Under the pieces are notes generated by a model. The model worked only from the letters and a program-made list of their open reading frames with translations. It searched no databases and had not been told where the DNA came from. A DNA stretch of 64,000 bases from Aurelia coerulea (lineage: Eukaryota > Cnidaria > Scyphozoa > Semaeostomeae > Ulmaridae), in the NCBI GenBank assembly GCA_039566865.1, contig CM076943.1:8480001-8544000 (forward strand). The letters are read 5' to 3'. Each line of letters opens with the position of its first letter. Position 1 is the stretch's first letter. Made by a program: the position numbers and the translations under genes. Of the stretch, positions 45,281-59,671 are shown one piece after another.

Positions 45281-45601
45281 GTTCTAGCCACCTGAGAGCA
45301 GAAGGCAAAATATGCCAGCAGTAGAGAATAATGTGTAAAATAAATGTGTCTAAAATCAATGCTACTACCATGGGTGGTTAAACACCGCAGATGTGCTTGA
45401 TTACCGCAGCTATTTGTTTTTGCGATGGAAAAACTTCTATACTGCTACGGAGGAGCTAGGGAAAATTCGAAACCTCCTTTCTTCCGCAGAGGCATACAAG
45501 CTGAGGCATAACTGCAGTGTATAACTACACCTGCTGTTACTACGATTATTGTGCTATTACTATGTGTAATGATATTGTTATGCCTCGCTAGCATGCTCGA
45601 G

Positions 45602-46322
45602 TACCGGGTGAGCCAGAAAAAAGTTCCCACATTCGAAACTTCATAGCACCACAAGTACTTCATGGATTTAAATGATTCAAATTCTAGTTAAAAGCCAAAA
45701 TATCAAAGTATTTTTGTGATTTTTCTCGTCTTCTTATGAGCATTACAAATATAGGTGAATTCAACTTTACAAAATTTCATGGTTGCAAAATGACTGGAAA
45801 AGGCCTAAAACATTTGATCAAATATTTAGAACTCTCCTCACATAGAACAATACGCACGGGCGATTCACATCTCTCAAGAACTATAAGACATAGATTCTCA
45901 AACATATGCCAAAAATTTTCAATCCCATGGCAATAAATGTGCAGATGATATCTCTCGCCTATGAGAAATTGCATTTTCTTTGTTGTTCTGAGCGAGGAGT
46001 CCTTTAACGATTTGATCAAGTATTTTAGGCCTTTTTCAGTCATTTTGCAACCAACAAGTTTTTCTAAACTCGAATTTAACAATTCGTCCAGTGCTCGTAA
46101 GAAGACGAGCAAAATCGCAAAAATACTTCGATCTCTTGGCTGTCAAGGAAATATTGATTCATTCTAATCCGTGCAGTATTTTTGATGCTATGAATTTTCA
46201 AAAATGGGAACTTTTTTCTAGAACCTTTTGGCTTTTAACTAGAATTTGAATCATTCAAATCCATGAAGTACTTGTGGTGCTACGAATTTTCGAAAGTGGG
46301 AACTTTTTCCGGCCACCCGCTA
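45602..46322. mobile_element. Foldback element, family B, copy 3, rearranged right end
   Basis: Left end TACCGGGTGAGCCAGAAAAA; interior as in the other copies. The right end has the normal terminus 'gggaacttttttct' at about 46205, followed by an extra inverted copy of the left-end region up to 46322, so it looks like a partial duplication or two abutting copies. Confidence 0.65.
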
Positions 46323-46496
46323 CATTATGGAAAAATATTTTATCATTTTTTCAAAGTTCAATGCTTTGAATTGCGCAAATCCGACCGAATACCTAATTTC
46401 GCAACCTTTAACACAAACTATACATGAATTCTAGTGTAGGACAAAATTCAGTTAAACTACAAAATGTACAGGACAGCCAAACGGGATAATTCAAAT

Positions 46497-46679
46497 CTAG
46501 CATACACCAGATGTTACTAAGCAACGATCTACGCTTTTGGCATTGCTTGCAGGGGCCAAAAACAGGCTTCCATCGGCACACATACATACTTCTCTTGCTA
46601 GTGGGTAGGTCTGAAGACTTCCTGACGTGTCACTTGCCTTGAGATTAGCAAACACAATATTTGAGGAATTCAAAACGAT
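46497..46679 (-). CDS. Sarcoglycan last exon with cysteine cluster
   Basis: Acceptor tttttgtag, phase 0, 60 codons [15 protein letters not shown]... [15 protein letters not shown] ... CLVTSGVC and TAG. The four cysteines match the conserved disulphide cluster of the family. Confidence 0.9.
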   Translation of the reverse strand: MVLNSSNIVFANLKASDTSGSLQTYPLAREVCMCADGSLFLAPASNAKSVDRCLVTSGVC

Positions 46680-49600
46680 CTACAAAAATAAAGGATAATG
46701 TTTGTTCATTTTTCATCTTTTGCAAGTAGCTCCACTACACGATATGAATTTCCACTAAGAAACAGTTCTAACTAGCAATAACATTATCGAGTGAGAAAAA
46801 AAAGTTGAAACGTTCCGCGGGCTATGGAGTAAAGAGTAAGTTGCCTATAATTACAACTAAAATATTAATTTATCAGCCAAAGTCTAACTTCGATGAGAAA
46901 ATTTTGTTTTGTAAAAATCACATATCGTTTAGACCCGAAAATAAGGAATATGCTGGTAACGTGAACGAGAATTCCATGTTCGACTCTGGTTCACGATTTA
47001 CATACTATTGAAATACAAATTCAATACAACAGTATTTTTCAGAAATACAATTTTTAAATATCAATGGGAGGAAAATCATGGACAGAATCGAAAGTTCTAA
47101 TTTCTGGGTCTAAAGGATGAATGCTTTTACCAAAGAAAATTTCACATCTAAGCTAGCCTTTGACTGATAGATCAATTTTATATAGTTTTGGCTATTGGCC
47201 GCGTACTTTTTATTCCACAGCCAGCCAAACATGTTAACTTTTTTTGGTTCAGCAGGTAGATAGTTTCGCCCACAAGGGCATCTTTAGAGCAACATTGTTA
47301 TTTGTAGATATATGAAAATGCTAAATTATTTGGGTTCTAAACTTCACCTTCTTTGATTCACCTGGTACAAGCTACGGAGTATATAATACAGAGCAACAGG
47401 AAGGTGAAAAATTATGAAACTAAAGATTGACAATTCCAAAAATGACAATAGCTTTATCGGCTGGCCGCTATAAAAAGGCTACAGAGACGCCCACACACCC
47501 ATTGTTTCTTTAGCTACACAATTAAAAACAGCACGTGTCAAATTTACCAAATATAATAAACAATATTTCTAACTTGGCCTGGGCCAGCTTTTAACTGTAT
47601 CGATTCCCTGTAAGAGACCCAAGAAAAGACTTCACATCTTCAGCTCAAACAAACAAAGCAATATTTCGTATTTCGTATTATGTTGTAATCGTATTGTTAA
47701 TGCAATTTGTGTTGTACTATTAGAAGTTTCTTTTAAATTATGAAAAATTGTATTAGCTTTACGTTGTTATTAGTTTAGTTAGCTTATCTTGTAGTTTTGT
47801 AAATTTTTCACTGATATATATAAAAAACAAAAAACAAACAACAAAGCAAACAACAAACATGAGGAATTAATAACAATTATGTTTGCTATCATTATTATTA
47901 ATTCTTTCATTTAAAGTTGGCTAAATTTCTTTCAGCTCTAATTGCTAATTAAAGACAACTATTTACAAAAATTCATAAAATGTTATAAAGAGGATATAAT
48001 TTACAATTTTAATTACTGCGTGTGGAACTATAACGGTAAAACATCTCCATGTTTGTCATGATTTGATTCAGTGCACTCAGAAGTGAAATCATTCAAGCAG
48101 CCGTAAATCGCTTTGTCATTTTGAAGACCACTATTTTTAATTCACGATATTCGCCCTTGCTAGGGGAAATCAACTTTTTGTACCTGCTGGATGACAAATG
48201 CAGAAACAATTTTGGAAATAAAAGTTAATCATATCCATATAAACGTCACTCGAGAGGGACAAATTAGAGCGAGGGGAATTCGGTACTTGGTGGAAATTCA
48301 GCCTAACAAGGATCTACCCTTCCTTTCTTCGACACCATGTCAATATCATACAGCTATTTATTTTCATATAATTTTCAATAGAAGGGATTTTGACACCCTG
48401 TGCCGCATTTACAGAAAGCGTCTAGGCAGTCATTCAAGAGAAATGGACATTTAGAGGCAGCGATACTTTGTAACAAGTGGCGATTTACCTGAACAAAGAC
48501 CTACCTTCCCTTTCTTCGACACCAGGTTAATATTATACAAGGTATTTATCTTTATATCATTTGCAACATAAGAGATCTTGACACCCTTTGCCGCATTCAT
48601 ATAAAGCGTCTTGAGAGTCATGGAGTCATTCAATAGAAATGGACATTTAGAGGCAGCGATACTTTGTAACAAGTGGCAATTTAGCTTAACAAAGACCTAT
48701 CTTATCTTTCCCTTTCCTTTCTTCGACACCAGGTCAGTATTATACAAGCTATTTATCTTTATATCATTTGCAACATAAGGGATCTTAACACCCTTTGCCG
48801 CACTCATATAAAGCGTCTAGGCAGTCATTCAAGAGAAATGGACATTTTGGGCCAGCAATACTTTGCAACAAGTGGCAATTTAGCTTAACAAAGACCTACC
48901 TTTCCTTTCTTCGACACCAGGTCAATATTATACAAGCTATTTATTTTCAAATAATTTGCAATTGCGTCCTGGGAGTCATTCAAGAGAAATGGACATTTAG
49001 AACCAGTAATATTTTGTAGCAAATGGCAATTTAGCTTATGTATGCATGTATGTATTATTTTGCCATCAAATCAATTACAGTATAAAAATTAAGAAAAAGG
49101 AAGTGGTCTAATTACAGGTACATAAATGTACAGGCAAAGCTAAAAATAAAGTCTAAAAACACCCCAGGTTAAGAATGGCAGGGGTAGCATTAAAAGGTCA
49201 ATACGACATTGTTTCCACAATGGTCCCTTAACAAAGACCTACCTTTCCTTTCTTCGACACAATGTCAATATTATACAAGCTATTTATTTTCATATCATTT
49301 GCAATTGAAGTGATCTTAACACCCTGTGCCGCATTCATATAAAGTGTCTTGGTCGGCGACTCAAGAGACAGAACTTGTTTTTCTCCAGCTGACACCAATG
49401 GAGTCTGGACTGATGAGTCGAATCGCAAACCATCTGGCACTGTGGAAAAAGCGGATTGATCGTTAGAGATAACAGCACTGTGAGGCAGGACAAAGCGTAG
49501 CTCTACCAACTCTACGGGGCTGTGCAGCCGTTCACATTTGTGTCAGATTCATCTGGTGCTGCAAATCCAACTGGTGCGCCTCCAACAGCACACGCAGATG

Positions 49601-52600
49601 AAGTCTCCGCAGTACCACCCACAGCTGGTGCCGCCGTTTCTTGCAACATGAGGTGTATAAAAATTGTTTTCCTGAAGCTACTTTGAACATTTCTTGGAAA
49701 ATAGCAAAACATTCTAGCAGATTAACGATCACATATTTTGTATATGCTTTCAAATATTCAATCATTCAATCAGACTGGAGGGATACAGATCGATTTCGGG
49801 GAGGGGTAGAAAAAGGTCTTTCTCCCAAAGATCAAAACTGTGCTGGTAAATCACAGTGTCCTTTCTCTTCCATCAACTAAATGGGAATTTTTGCACACAA
49901 ATGTTGACATTGGCTTTTCTCACCCCATGATTGTTTACGTTTTGACGGCACAGCCCCCTTAAAATGACAGCCAGGTGTTTGTCTTATTTCACTTTAGCTA
50001 CTGCCCACATGTTTGGATGTTCTATGACAGAAATTTGAATTATAGAATAAATAATATCCACGATCAAGCATTGCCTTTTGCGTACCAAGAATATCAAACA
50101 GGTTTCAAGCCTTTCTTGGAGAAAATGAATTTGGTATCCATGTTCTTACCTTTTCAGATCCCAAAGTTAAACATCCAAATGAACAAAGTTGAGTCGCAAA
50201 GCGAAGCAAGTCCTATTTTCTAGGAGATCGTCTGGTCGAAAGAATCCACAAGGAGTCCCTTACCAAAGCCGACCAGAACGCCCCTCCCTGCAACCCATCC
50301 AAGAGACTTTTGAACTTTTCCAAGGCGAGAAGGACATAGAAATTTTTAGGAAAAAAGAGCCCTGGTACTACCTCCAGATGCCTGTAGCCAAGGGCTCAAA
50401 CTCGTAACATTCCTCACAGAGAGCGAGAGCACTAACCTATGAAGAGGTGGGTGGTACAAAAATATAAAATCATCAGTTACTCTTACCAACAAATTCAACC
50501 CCTTTGACATTGAGTTCAAGTTTATCTTTGTCGGCATACAACAAGTTCCGATTATTTTCATCGAGTATACGCAATCGTTTGCTTTTCATAATGACTTCCT
50601 CTTTTCCAACATGTATCTGTCCTGTCAGCTTGTTCTTCAAGTCTCTGGCTGATATTGTGACGTTTCTCGTAGACTGAATGTTCAGAGCTGAATCCTACAA
50701 GACACGAGCACAATGAAAGCATTTCTTCCTACCGTTAGTCAGTTAGAATAAAAAGAACGATGCATGTTTCCGATTGAAGAAATAACGGCCTGATGGAAAT
50801 ATCGAATGATTCAAAGAATCAATCCCCGTTTGAAAGACTACTACTCCGTGGATATCAAGGCAATAATATTAGCTGGTATAGCATTCAATGGTTGACATGT
50901 TCAAAATAATTTCAAGATTTACCTGACTGAAATGTGTTACTCTGTTCTGAAATTATAAAGGATTTTTTCCAACGATTACGAGATTTTCTGAAAAATTTAG
51001 AAGGACCCAAACATTTACAAGAAAACGCAAACAATAGATTTGTGGCTAAAAAATACAATGTTTATTGAAAGATTTTGACTCTTAAATAAGATTTTCCATT
51101 CCATAATTTCATTGTCTCTCCCAGAAGAAAATAACGATGACCTAAATAAACCTGTTTGGTCCTTGACACAAATATACCCGGTGTCTTAAATAAGTATCCC
51201 TTTTGAGAAATAGGAACCAAACAATCCAGGTGCATTCCAAATTTTGACCTTGTGGACTGATATCTCCGGTGTCTGGTGGTCGATTTAAAAATGCAAGGTA
51301 TGTGCATTTAAGTTGAAGACCAACAAATTTAGCTACAAATTTAAAAAGTCCCGACATTTTATCATTTTGTTCCCTTGCTCAGTCAAAAGGAGGTACATTT
51401 TTTTGAGACACCCGGTATACAAACAACTGAAAAAGTGTGAAAGAACGGAGCGAAATGGAGGTAATCTACAAATAAGACAAAGAAAACGCCTATGTACGCT
51501 ATTGTCCCCCTAGCTAAACACGTGTCGAAATCATCAACTACAATAGGCTAATTTTAGGCTTGCACATGCAGCTCTCGAGTTGCACATGCACATGAACATG
51601 CAGCATTCATCTCTTTCAACTTACTTTAAAGACCGCCAGCATAATCAAATGACATAAACAGAAATATACTCGAGTTGACTCTACAATACATCCATACAAG
51701 CGGTCGATTCAATTAAGACCTTCTAAATCTAGCGAAATGCAACTCAACCACCATACCAAGTCCATCTTCGTAAAACCCTCTGTCCCTGAGTCCCGTTCCT
51801 CCATTCTTTTGTTTATATGTAGCTTTTCGTAATGATGAACACAAGAAAAAGACGACTTGGAGTTCTTCAATCTTTTCTTTTACTCTTCTCTGCTATTCTT
51901 GACGCGTTTCGACGCTATGGTCATAGTCAGAAGAATCGACGCTATGGTCATCGTTAGCTTTTCGTAATTGTATATTTAGTTGCATTTTAGGTGTATGTTC
52001 TTCATGTGATGGCCCTGGAGTACTCGTGATCTTTTGCTCCCCTTGGTATCATTTTTGTAGCATTGTATGGTAGCTTGTTCACAATTCGTAAATTGTAATT
52101 TTTTTACATTGAATTCATATGAAAAAACTTAATCAAATTTTGGTGATTCTCCAAAAGGTACCTGTTTTTTACTCACCCGGTATAATCACAACCTTATAAT
52201 TAGAAATAATACACTTACCCCTCTTGACATGATGTATTTTGCTTTTAATGTTTTCACAAATTCTGCTGGTCCTTCCAAAATGATCCCATTCTTTGTTATT
52301 CTTAGTCTTCCCATTCCATCCTAAAAAGGATAATTAACCATTCTGTTATGAAAAGAATGTTTAACAACTCTCGGAAAAAAATCAACTCTAATAAGATAAT
52401 ATCATAGAATCATAATGACGTTGAAATACTGTCTCATTCTAAACCATCATATATTCTACTTTCAATGGAAAGTAAAGTCCGCAAGCAAGCTAATCTTTCG
52501 CTTGCCAACAACATTTTTCATATCATCCATTTACTTTATGGATTGTGCACTCGTTGAATTGTAAGCAGTAAGCACCATATGCAGTCAGGATCAGAAGACT

Positions 52601-55600
52601 TTATGTCCTTTTCCACTGTTTTGTATACGTTGCAAATAGCAGTAAGTTGTTTATTTTAAATTGGGTTTGTTTGATTGATTGATGATATAACAAAATCCTT
52701 TTTACAGAATTTCGATAGTTCGGTTGGTCTCAGAGGAATTAATAAGTTTCTGGAGAGGAAGATTTTGAAAACCGGTTTTCGGAGCTGATTAGAGCGGAAA
52801 GCAGAGTTACTTTAAAGCCCAAGTTTGGAGGAATTTATCATAACACATCGTCAGTAACTCGAGATAGTATACACGCCAAGGCAATATGGCTTGAAAATGT
52901 GTGAAAATGCATGTTCTTGCAGTTAGTTATCGTCTACATCGGCACTAAGACAACAAAACAGCTATGCGAAGGTTATTTCCCGACGCAATGATGTCATCAG
53001 GAATTCCCTAGAATTAAATTTCCGGACTTCCCCCAAACCAACCACCTGTCACAAACTTTCAACCAATCAAGTAAAAGCATGACATAAGCACAGGTTTTTC
53101 CCCTTAAATTAAGTGGTGTTTTCTTGGGCAAAAGAGCCAGTGCATTCTAAATTGAACAAGTTCGTCTTGTGATGAGCTGCTTCTCGCTCGATTTGATGTC
53201 TGCAAGAAAGTTAAACATGTATTTGAACCAGATGATTTTATTGACCATTGTGACGCTTGTCCTAGTTTGCATCATAGATAAGTCGTCGACGAGGACCACT
53301 GAAGGGGTTCAGCTCCTCACGTACGATGCGAGTAGCAAGGCATTCAGCATCAATCCACAGGCATTAGAGTTAATACGACACCTAAAGCAACCGATTCAGG
53401 TTATTTCTGCAGTTGGTGATGCCCGCGTAGGAAAATCGACGGCAATGAATATCTTGAATCACATTTGGTCCAGAGCTGGCAATGAGGAGTTTGTCGAGGT
53501 TTTTCAGACCGGTGGCTCCGTTCAAGCGGTAACGCGCGGTGTATGGATGTCGATTCTTCAAACAGATGATGGTACGAGCAGAGTTCTTCTTGATGTTGAG
53601 GGTACAGATTTAGGTAACGATGCTACAACCGATCATTTAAGCATGCTCACTGCATTGATGAGCTCCGGAATGACCTTCTTCATACGTGATGCGGTCAAAA
53701 CGCATGCAGTGGATTTTCTATTCCGAATGTCTCGTTTAAGTGACGGCATTTTCAAAGAGGAGGCAATTCAGCACTTTCCCAAGCTGAAAATAATCCTGCG
53801 AGAGGCGTTAGATGCTCCTGATAAACAAAGCATGGCCGAGTATGTCAAGGACGCCTTTGTCAGCCCAAACATTGGCGATGGGTCAGATGAGAAGAGGAAA
53901 ATAATTGGCAAATATTTCCCGCGCAATGATATCGAGGTCAGTGAGATCGATACTGTACAAGATCGCAAACTGTTTAAGAATATGGAGCAGCTTTCAAAGA
54001 GTGAATACATGAACTCCATGCAAGAGCTAGCAAAGAAGGGAAAGCTTTTCCCTGTGAAGAAATCGCTTAACGGGGCAATAATGGATGGCCCAATGTTAGC
54101 TGAGTTGGCTGGCAAACTCATTGAAACAATGAATAACAACACTTGGAGGGACTTTGGCAATGCTTATTTGCTCGTCGAGAAAAATTTCTGTGATCGCTGT
54201 TACGAAGAACTTGTGAAGCCCTATATTGGAGAGGACTTGGAATCTCTGAAACATTTCCAAGTATCTGGATTCAAAGAATTTGAGAAGAAATGCGCCTTGG
54301 CAGAGTATGTGCAAACAGCCAAAGCTAAGCTGACCAAACTTGTTGAAAGTAAAGCAGAGCTGGAGGCAACACATCAGCAGTTAAAGGAAGAGATACTGAG
54401 AAGGAAAAACGAAGAAGAACGAAGAGCAACAGCAGAAGAAGAATTAAAGAACGATAAAGATAAGATGGAAGAGGAGCTGCGTAAGGCACAAGAGGAGAGA
54501 GCCATGGCTGAAGAAAAAGAAGCTGCAATGAGAGATAAGATTTTGCAACAACAAGAAAAGATCAAGCAGCTTGAAAAAAAAGTTGAATCGAATGAGTATT
54601 TCTACAACACATTGAACACTGGAATAAAAGCGGCTGCTGCTGTTTACATGCTACCAGCTGCATTTACAAGTCCTTGGGAAATGAAAAAAACAGTGCAAAA
54701 ATGGCTACTAAACTAGAGACCTAGTCATGTTACTTTGGAAAGAAATCTGTGCCATTCAACACTCTTGGCATATGATTAAAATGTTTCAAAGAGATTCTTG
54801 TTACAGTCTATTATCTCAACTCTTGGACACATCCTGCAACCTTGGTTCATTAGCCACACCGCTAATTGCTTATCATGCTTCATCATGAAGGGGTTCCTGT
54901 GGATACTGGTTTCGTAGTCCTCGTTTGAACTATCTTTTAGTGTCCTACAGAGCCTTCCTGAAAACGACTTTATCTACGTTTGAATGGAAAAGGGATGCAG
55001 CAGCACTGTTTTGCACTCAAGAGATGGTTGATAGACAATATCTGTTGACTTTTATTTACACCCACTTCACGTGAAATGATCAATCTCTTGATAAAATATC
55101 TTTTGACTTCTTTAAAATATTTCGTGCCATGAAAATTGTTGCTATGAATGCCAAAAAGCAGTATGATACTAAAACATCCCAAGGGTATGGTCACATGACT
55201 TAAAATAGGCAAAACAGACCTTAGCCTATTTTTTCAGACCGTGAATTAATAATTGTCCATGAGTTGAATGAAGAGGGTGGTAAAGGGAGCGTCAGGATCA
55301 TGCATCACGGAAATGAAATGTCCGATTTCACGATTCACGTCAAAGAATATAGCGTTTTCACGTTTCACCTCAATAAATACTGGCTTTTCACGTTTCACAA
55401 GAAGAAAATATCGCCGAAAAATAAGGCCGATCACATTTCTTGAAATAACCTTTTCCACCCTCAATGAACTAACTACGAAAAGAGCTTCATCTCAAATCAT
55501 ACTTAGATGGCAACTTTCTGGTAAGCAATCTTGCTATACTATACTGGTTGTAAGAAACAGTAGAAATGCTTTAAATGTCAATTTGGCGGTGCTTCCTTTC

Positions 55601-58600
55601 AGAAGTCATTTATGTACGTTGGAGGTTAATTCTCTCTCCTTGATCAGTTCAGCTATTGAGACCTGCACACCAAAAATCCTAAACATTCAAGTTTAACATC
55701 TCTTTATGTTCACGCTCTTGTACATAGTTATTTGCATTTAATCCTTCAGTATTTATTGCTATACATGCCATTCTACAGGGTGTCCCAAAAAAATTGTGCC
55801 CCGTTTGTCCGAAGATTGTGACAAAACGGCAAAAGATTCTTGCCAAACTTTTGCATAATGGTGCTCTTCAGATGTTCAATTAAAGTTTGCAACTATCCCC
55901 ATAAAAATCCGTTGAAAAATGACGGAGCTATGACCTTCAGGAGACCAAATTTGCCCGATCACTGAAACCAGCGGTCGGCCATTTTGTCTTTCTATTTTGC
56001 AGTTATAAATAGCTTTATGGAATGAAAATGAAACAGCAGCCTCCAATGTCATAGCTCTCGTGAAAATTCTGATAATCCTTGGAGAGTTCCACTAATTCTG
56101 ACCTCACAGAAATTATTTCTTACCTCACGTGAAGATACTTATCACTGCAAAATAGTAAGGCAAAATGGCCGACTGCTGGTTTCAGTCGTCAGGCAAATTT
56201 GGTCTTCGGAAGGTCGTAGCTCCATCATTTTTCAACGGATTTTTATGGGGATGGTGGCAAACTTTAATAGAACATCTGAAGGGCACCATCATGCAGAATG
56301 TTGGCGAGAATCTTTTGCCGTTTTGTCGCAATCTTCAGACAAACGGGGCACAATTTTTTTGGGACACCCTGTAGTTTAGTTAGATGTTGTCGTTTTTTTA
56401 TCTGTTGAGACTTTCAAATAAAGAAACAAAACAAAACAAAAAAACAAAACTGCAACCACAGTTTACAATCGATCCCAATCATTTTCATGGATTCCATTTT
56501 AAAAGCAAAACTTACAAAAATGTATTAGCAAGTCAAATGTGTTTTCCCAGTGCCAACAGACTAACATGGTTTTCCAGTCTAAGTTAAAGTTTAGGTCCAC
56601 ACGAGAACGGAACGGACCAGAATGGAACGGAACTTTCTCAGGGGTGTTAACATGGCAATGGATCGATAAGAAGTGTTCACACCTTCCTCCCTGGAGAAAA
56701 AATTTTCTCAGCTCATCATTAAGTTTTCCCACCTTTATGCGTGAACAACCTTACTGTTTAGAGTTTCAGAATTACCTCATGTATAAATTTCATGAAAAAA
56801 GTTCACAAAATGGAACGGAATGCTCCAAAAAAGCGTTCACACGAGAGTTTAATCGCTTTGTTCCGTTCTGTTTTACGGCTCACTTTTTAGAGTCGTCCAC
56901 TTTTTGAAACGGAACGGAACGCTTCTTGTTGTTCTCGTGTGAACACCTACACAAATTCTTTTGTTTTCTGGACCAGTTCCATATTGTTCCGTTTCGTTCT
57001 CGTGTGAACAAAAAGAACTAAGAATTCGTGTTTAGAAAAACTTACAGTCTTTCATTTGGCCAAGAATTCTTACGGTAACATAAAGCATTCTTGCATTCTT
57101 GTGATGTTAATGTGCCCAAGGCCTGTTTTGTAGTCAAGGAACTGTTACCTGTCTTAGCTGTTACTTGTCCTGGATGTTGGTTGAGCCATTTAATATCAAT
57201 TCCAGTCAGTAAAACAAGCCAGAGCTCATGAGTGTGGTTTTCTTTGATGTTGTACCGGGTGTCCCAAAAAATGTATACGGATTTGGTTGATTCCAGCGCT
57301 GTGAATTTAGCTTTAATCAATGTCTAATCGCTCTAAAAATGTTCCTCGATAGTTAACCTCATTTGTTGATATTGGTACTTTGAGAACAGACATGTTAATC
57401 TTGAAAGCTCAAAGTTGAGATTTAGCCTTTTGGCCTAAGAAATTTCTTAAGGTACAATATATAAATCAACGATAGCCTTGATAAAATTTGAACAATATTA
57501 GATCTTGTGTTATTCTGTTTTCCAGAAGTCACCCCCAATCACCCATTGGGAAGTTTCTTAATTCTTTATTGATTTCAGTTCTTCATTTCGATGTGCTTCA
57601 GTAATTTGCTTAGGCCAAAAGACCAAAGCTCTGGTTTGTAAGTGCTCGCAAATTTTAGCTATCAAGATTGATATTTCTGCTCTCAAAGCACCAATACTAA
57701 CAAACGAGGTATCTATGTTCAAGTTAACTATAGAGGAACATTTTGAGAATGATTAGCCATTGATTAAAGCAAAATTCACATCGCTGGAGTCAACCAAATC
57801 TGTAAACATTTTTTTGGGACACCTGGTAGGTGGTGGGACACATACAGTATCATCATGAGCAATAGGACATTGAGCGAATGCAATATTATACAAATAATAG
57901 ACATAGCCAGCTCACTAATTCTGAAACAAAAGGCGGTAAATAATTGTAAAACAAGCATATACAGAACGCATCTCCGAATTCGTCAGTGACACCCTTAACC
58001 CTCTCGTCTTTAAACTTCCATCCTTCCTTAAAGACACAACTCACTTTCTTAATAAGCTCTCTAATATGGGCACCCTTCCCTCTAATTCGCTTCTCGTTAC
58101 TTTAGATGTATCTTCACTCTATACTAACATACCCCACTTTGAAGGCGTTCAGGCTGCCAGGGAGTACCTTGACAAACGCACCACACAAAATCCTCCCACC
58201 CAAACCATCTGTGACCTTATAGACATCATTTTACGCAACAACAATTTTGAGTTTAACGGACAGTTCTACTTACAGAAACACGGCACAGCTATGGGCACTC
58301 GCATGGCACCCCCATATGCAAATCTTTTTATGGGGGTCTTTGAAGAAAATGCCCTAAAAAACGCACCTCACAAGCCCCTTGTTTGGTGGCGTTACATCGA
58401 CGACATTTTTTTAATTTGGACTCACGGAGAGGAAAAACTCACAGAATTTATACGCACACTCAACAACATCCATCCCAACATCAAATTTACCAGTGACATA
58501 TCTTCCACCAGCACACATTTCCTAGACGTCACAGTAATACTTAACGAAGACAACAGCATCTCGACAGACCTCTACGTCAAACCCACAGACACACACCAAT

Positions 58601-59612
58601 ACCTCCTCAGCACATCCGCCCACCCCAAACATACGAAAAAGTCCATACCATACAGCCTTGCACTACGATTACGACGCATTTGCTCCAACAATGACACTCT
58701 TAAGAAACGCACAAATCAACTGCTTACATACCTTACAAACAGAGGATACAAACGCAAACACGTACGTAACGAAATACGGAAGGCTTCCAAATTAACGCGA
58801 CAATCCAGCTTACAAACGAAACAGAAAAAACGTAACAACAGAACACCATTTGTGGTTACCTACCACCCTAGTGTACCACAATTAACGTCCATACTTAACA
58901 GCAACTTCCACATATTACAAAACTCGACAAACTGTAAGGAAGTCTTCCCAGACCCACCGATACTAAGTAACCGCAGACCAAAAAACCTCAGGGAATACCT
59001 GGTGCGCGCCAAAATGAAAAATGACGCTACCACCACTCCCAGAGGAATATCTAAATGTCCATCACGACGCGACTGCTACACATGCCAACACATACAAGAC
59101 GGAACACACACAGTTACTTTCACAAACACCAACGAAACCTTCAACATAAGACAAAGCCTCGACTGCAACTCCACTAACGTCATATACTTACTACAATGCA
59201 AACGATGCTTACGCGACAAAAAGACTGACTGCCAATACATAGGACAAACAGGACGACGCATAAGAGACAGACTCAACGAACACCGACGAGACATTATAAA
59301 CAAACGTTCCGACACATCCGGGGTTGCAGAACACTTTTGTAAACCCAATCACTCCGTACAAGACTTACAACTACTACCGCTACTTAAGATACATGACACC
59401 AGAGAGAGTGTTAGACGAGCCAAGGAAAATTACTTCATTGACTTAGCGAACACTCTCTCACCCAACGGACTGAACAGAACCACAGACCGCTAACAAACAC
59501 AGTTGTAAGTAACCTAATCTACTCACTCTCTTACCTTACCTATTCTCCTCACTATCCCCATCATTATTATTATCATTATATCGCAGTTAGTTTCTAACAT
59601 TGCATTTACATA

Positions 59613-59671
<59 letters not shown>

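Noticed and set aside
55268..55696. 142-codon open frame with SRFTSKN-type repeats
   Set aside because: The repetition comes from a non-coding 'ttcacg.ttcac' repeat and no domain is seen.
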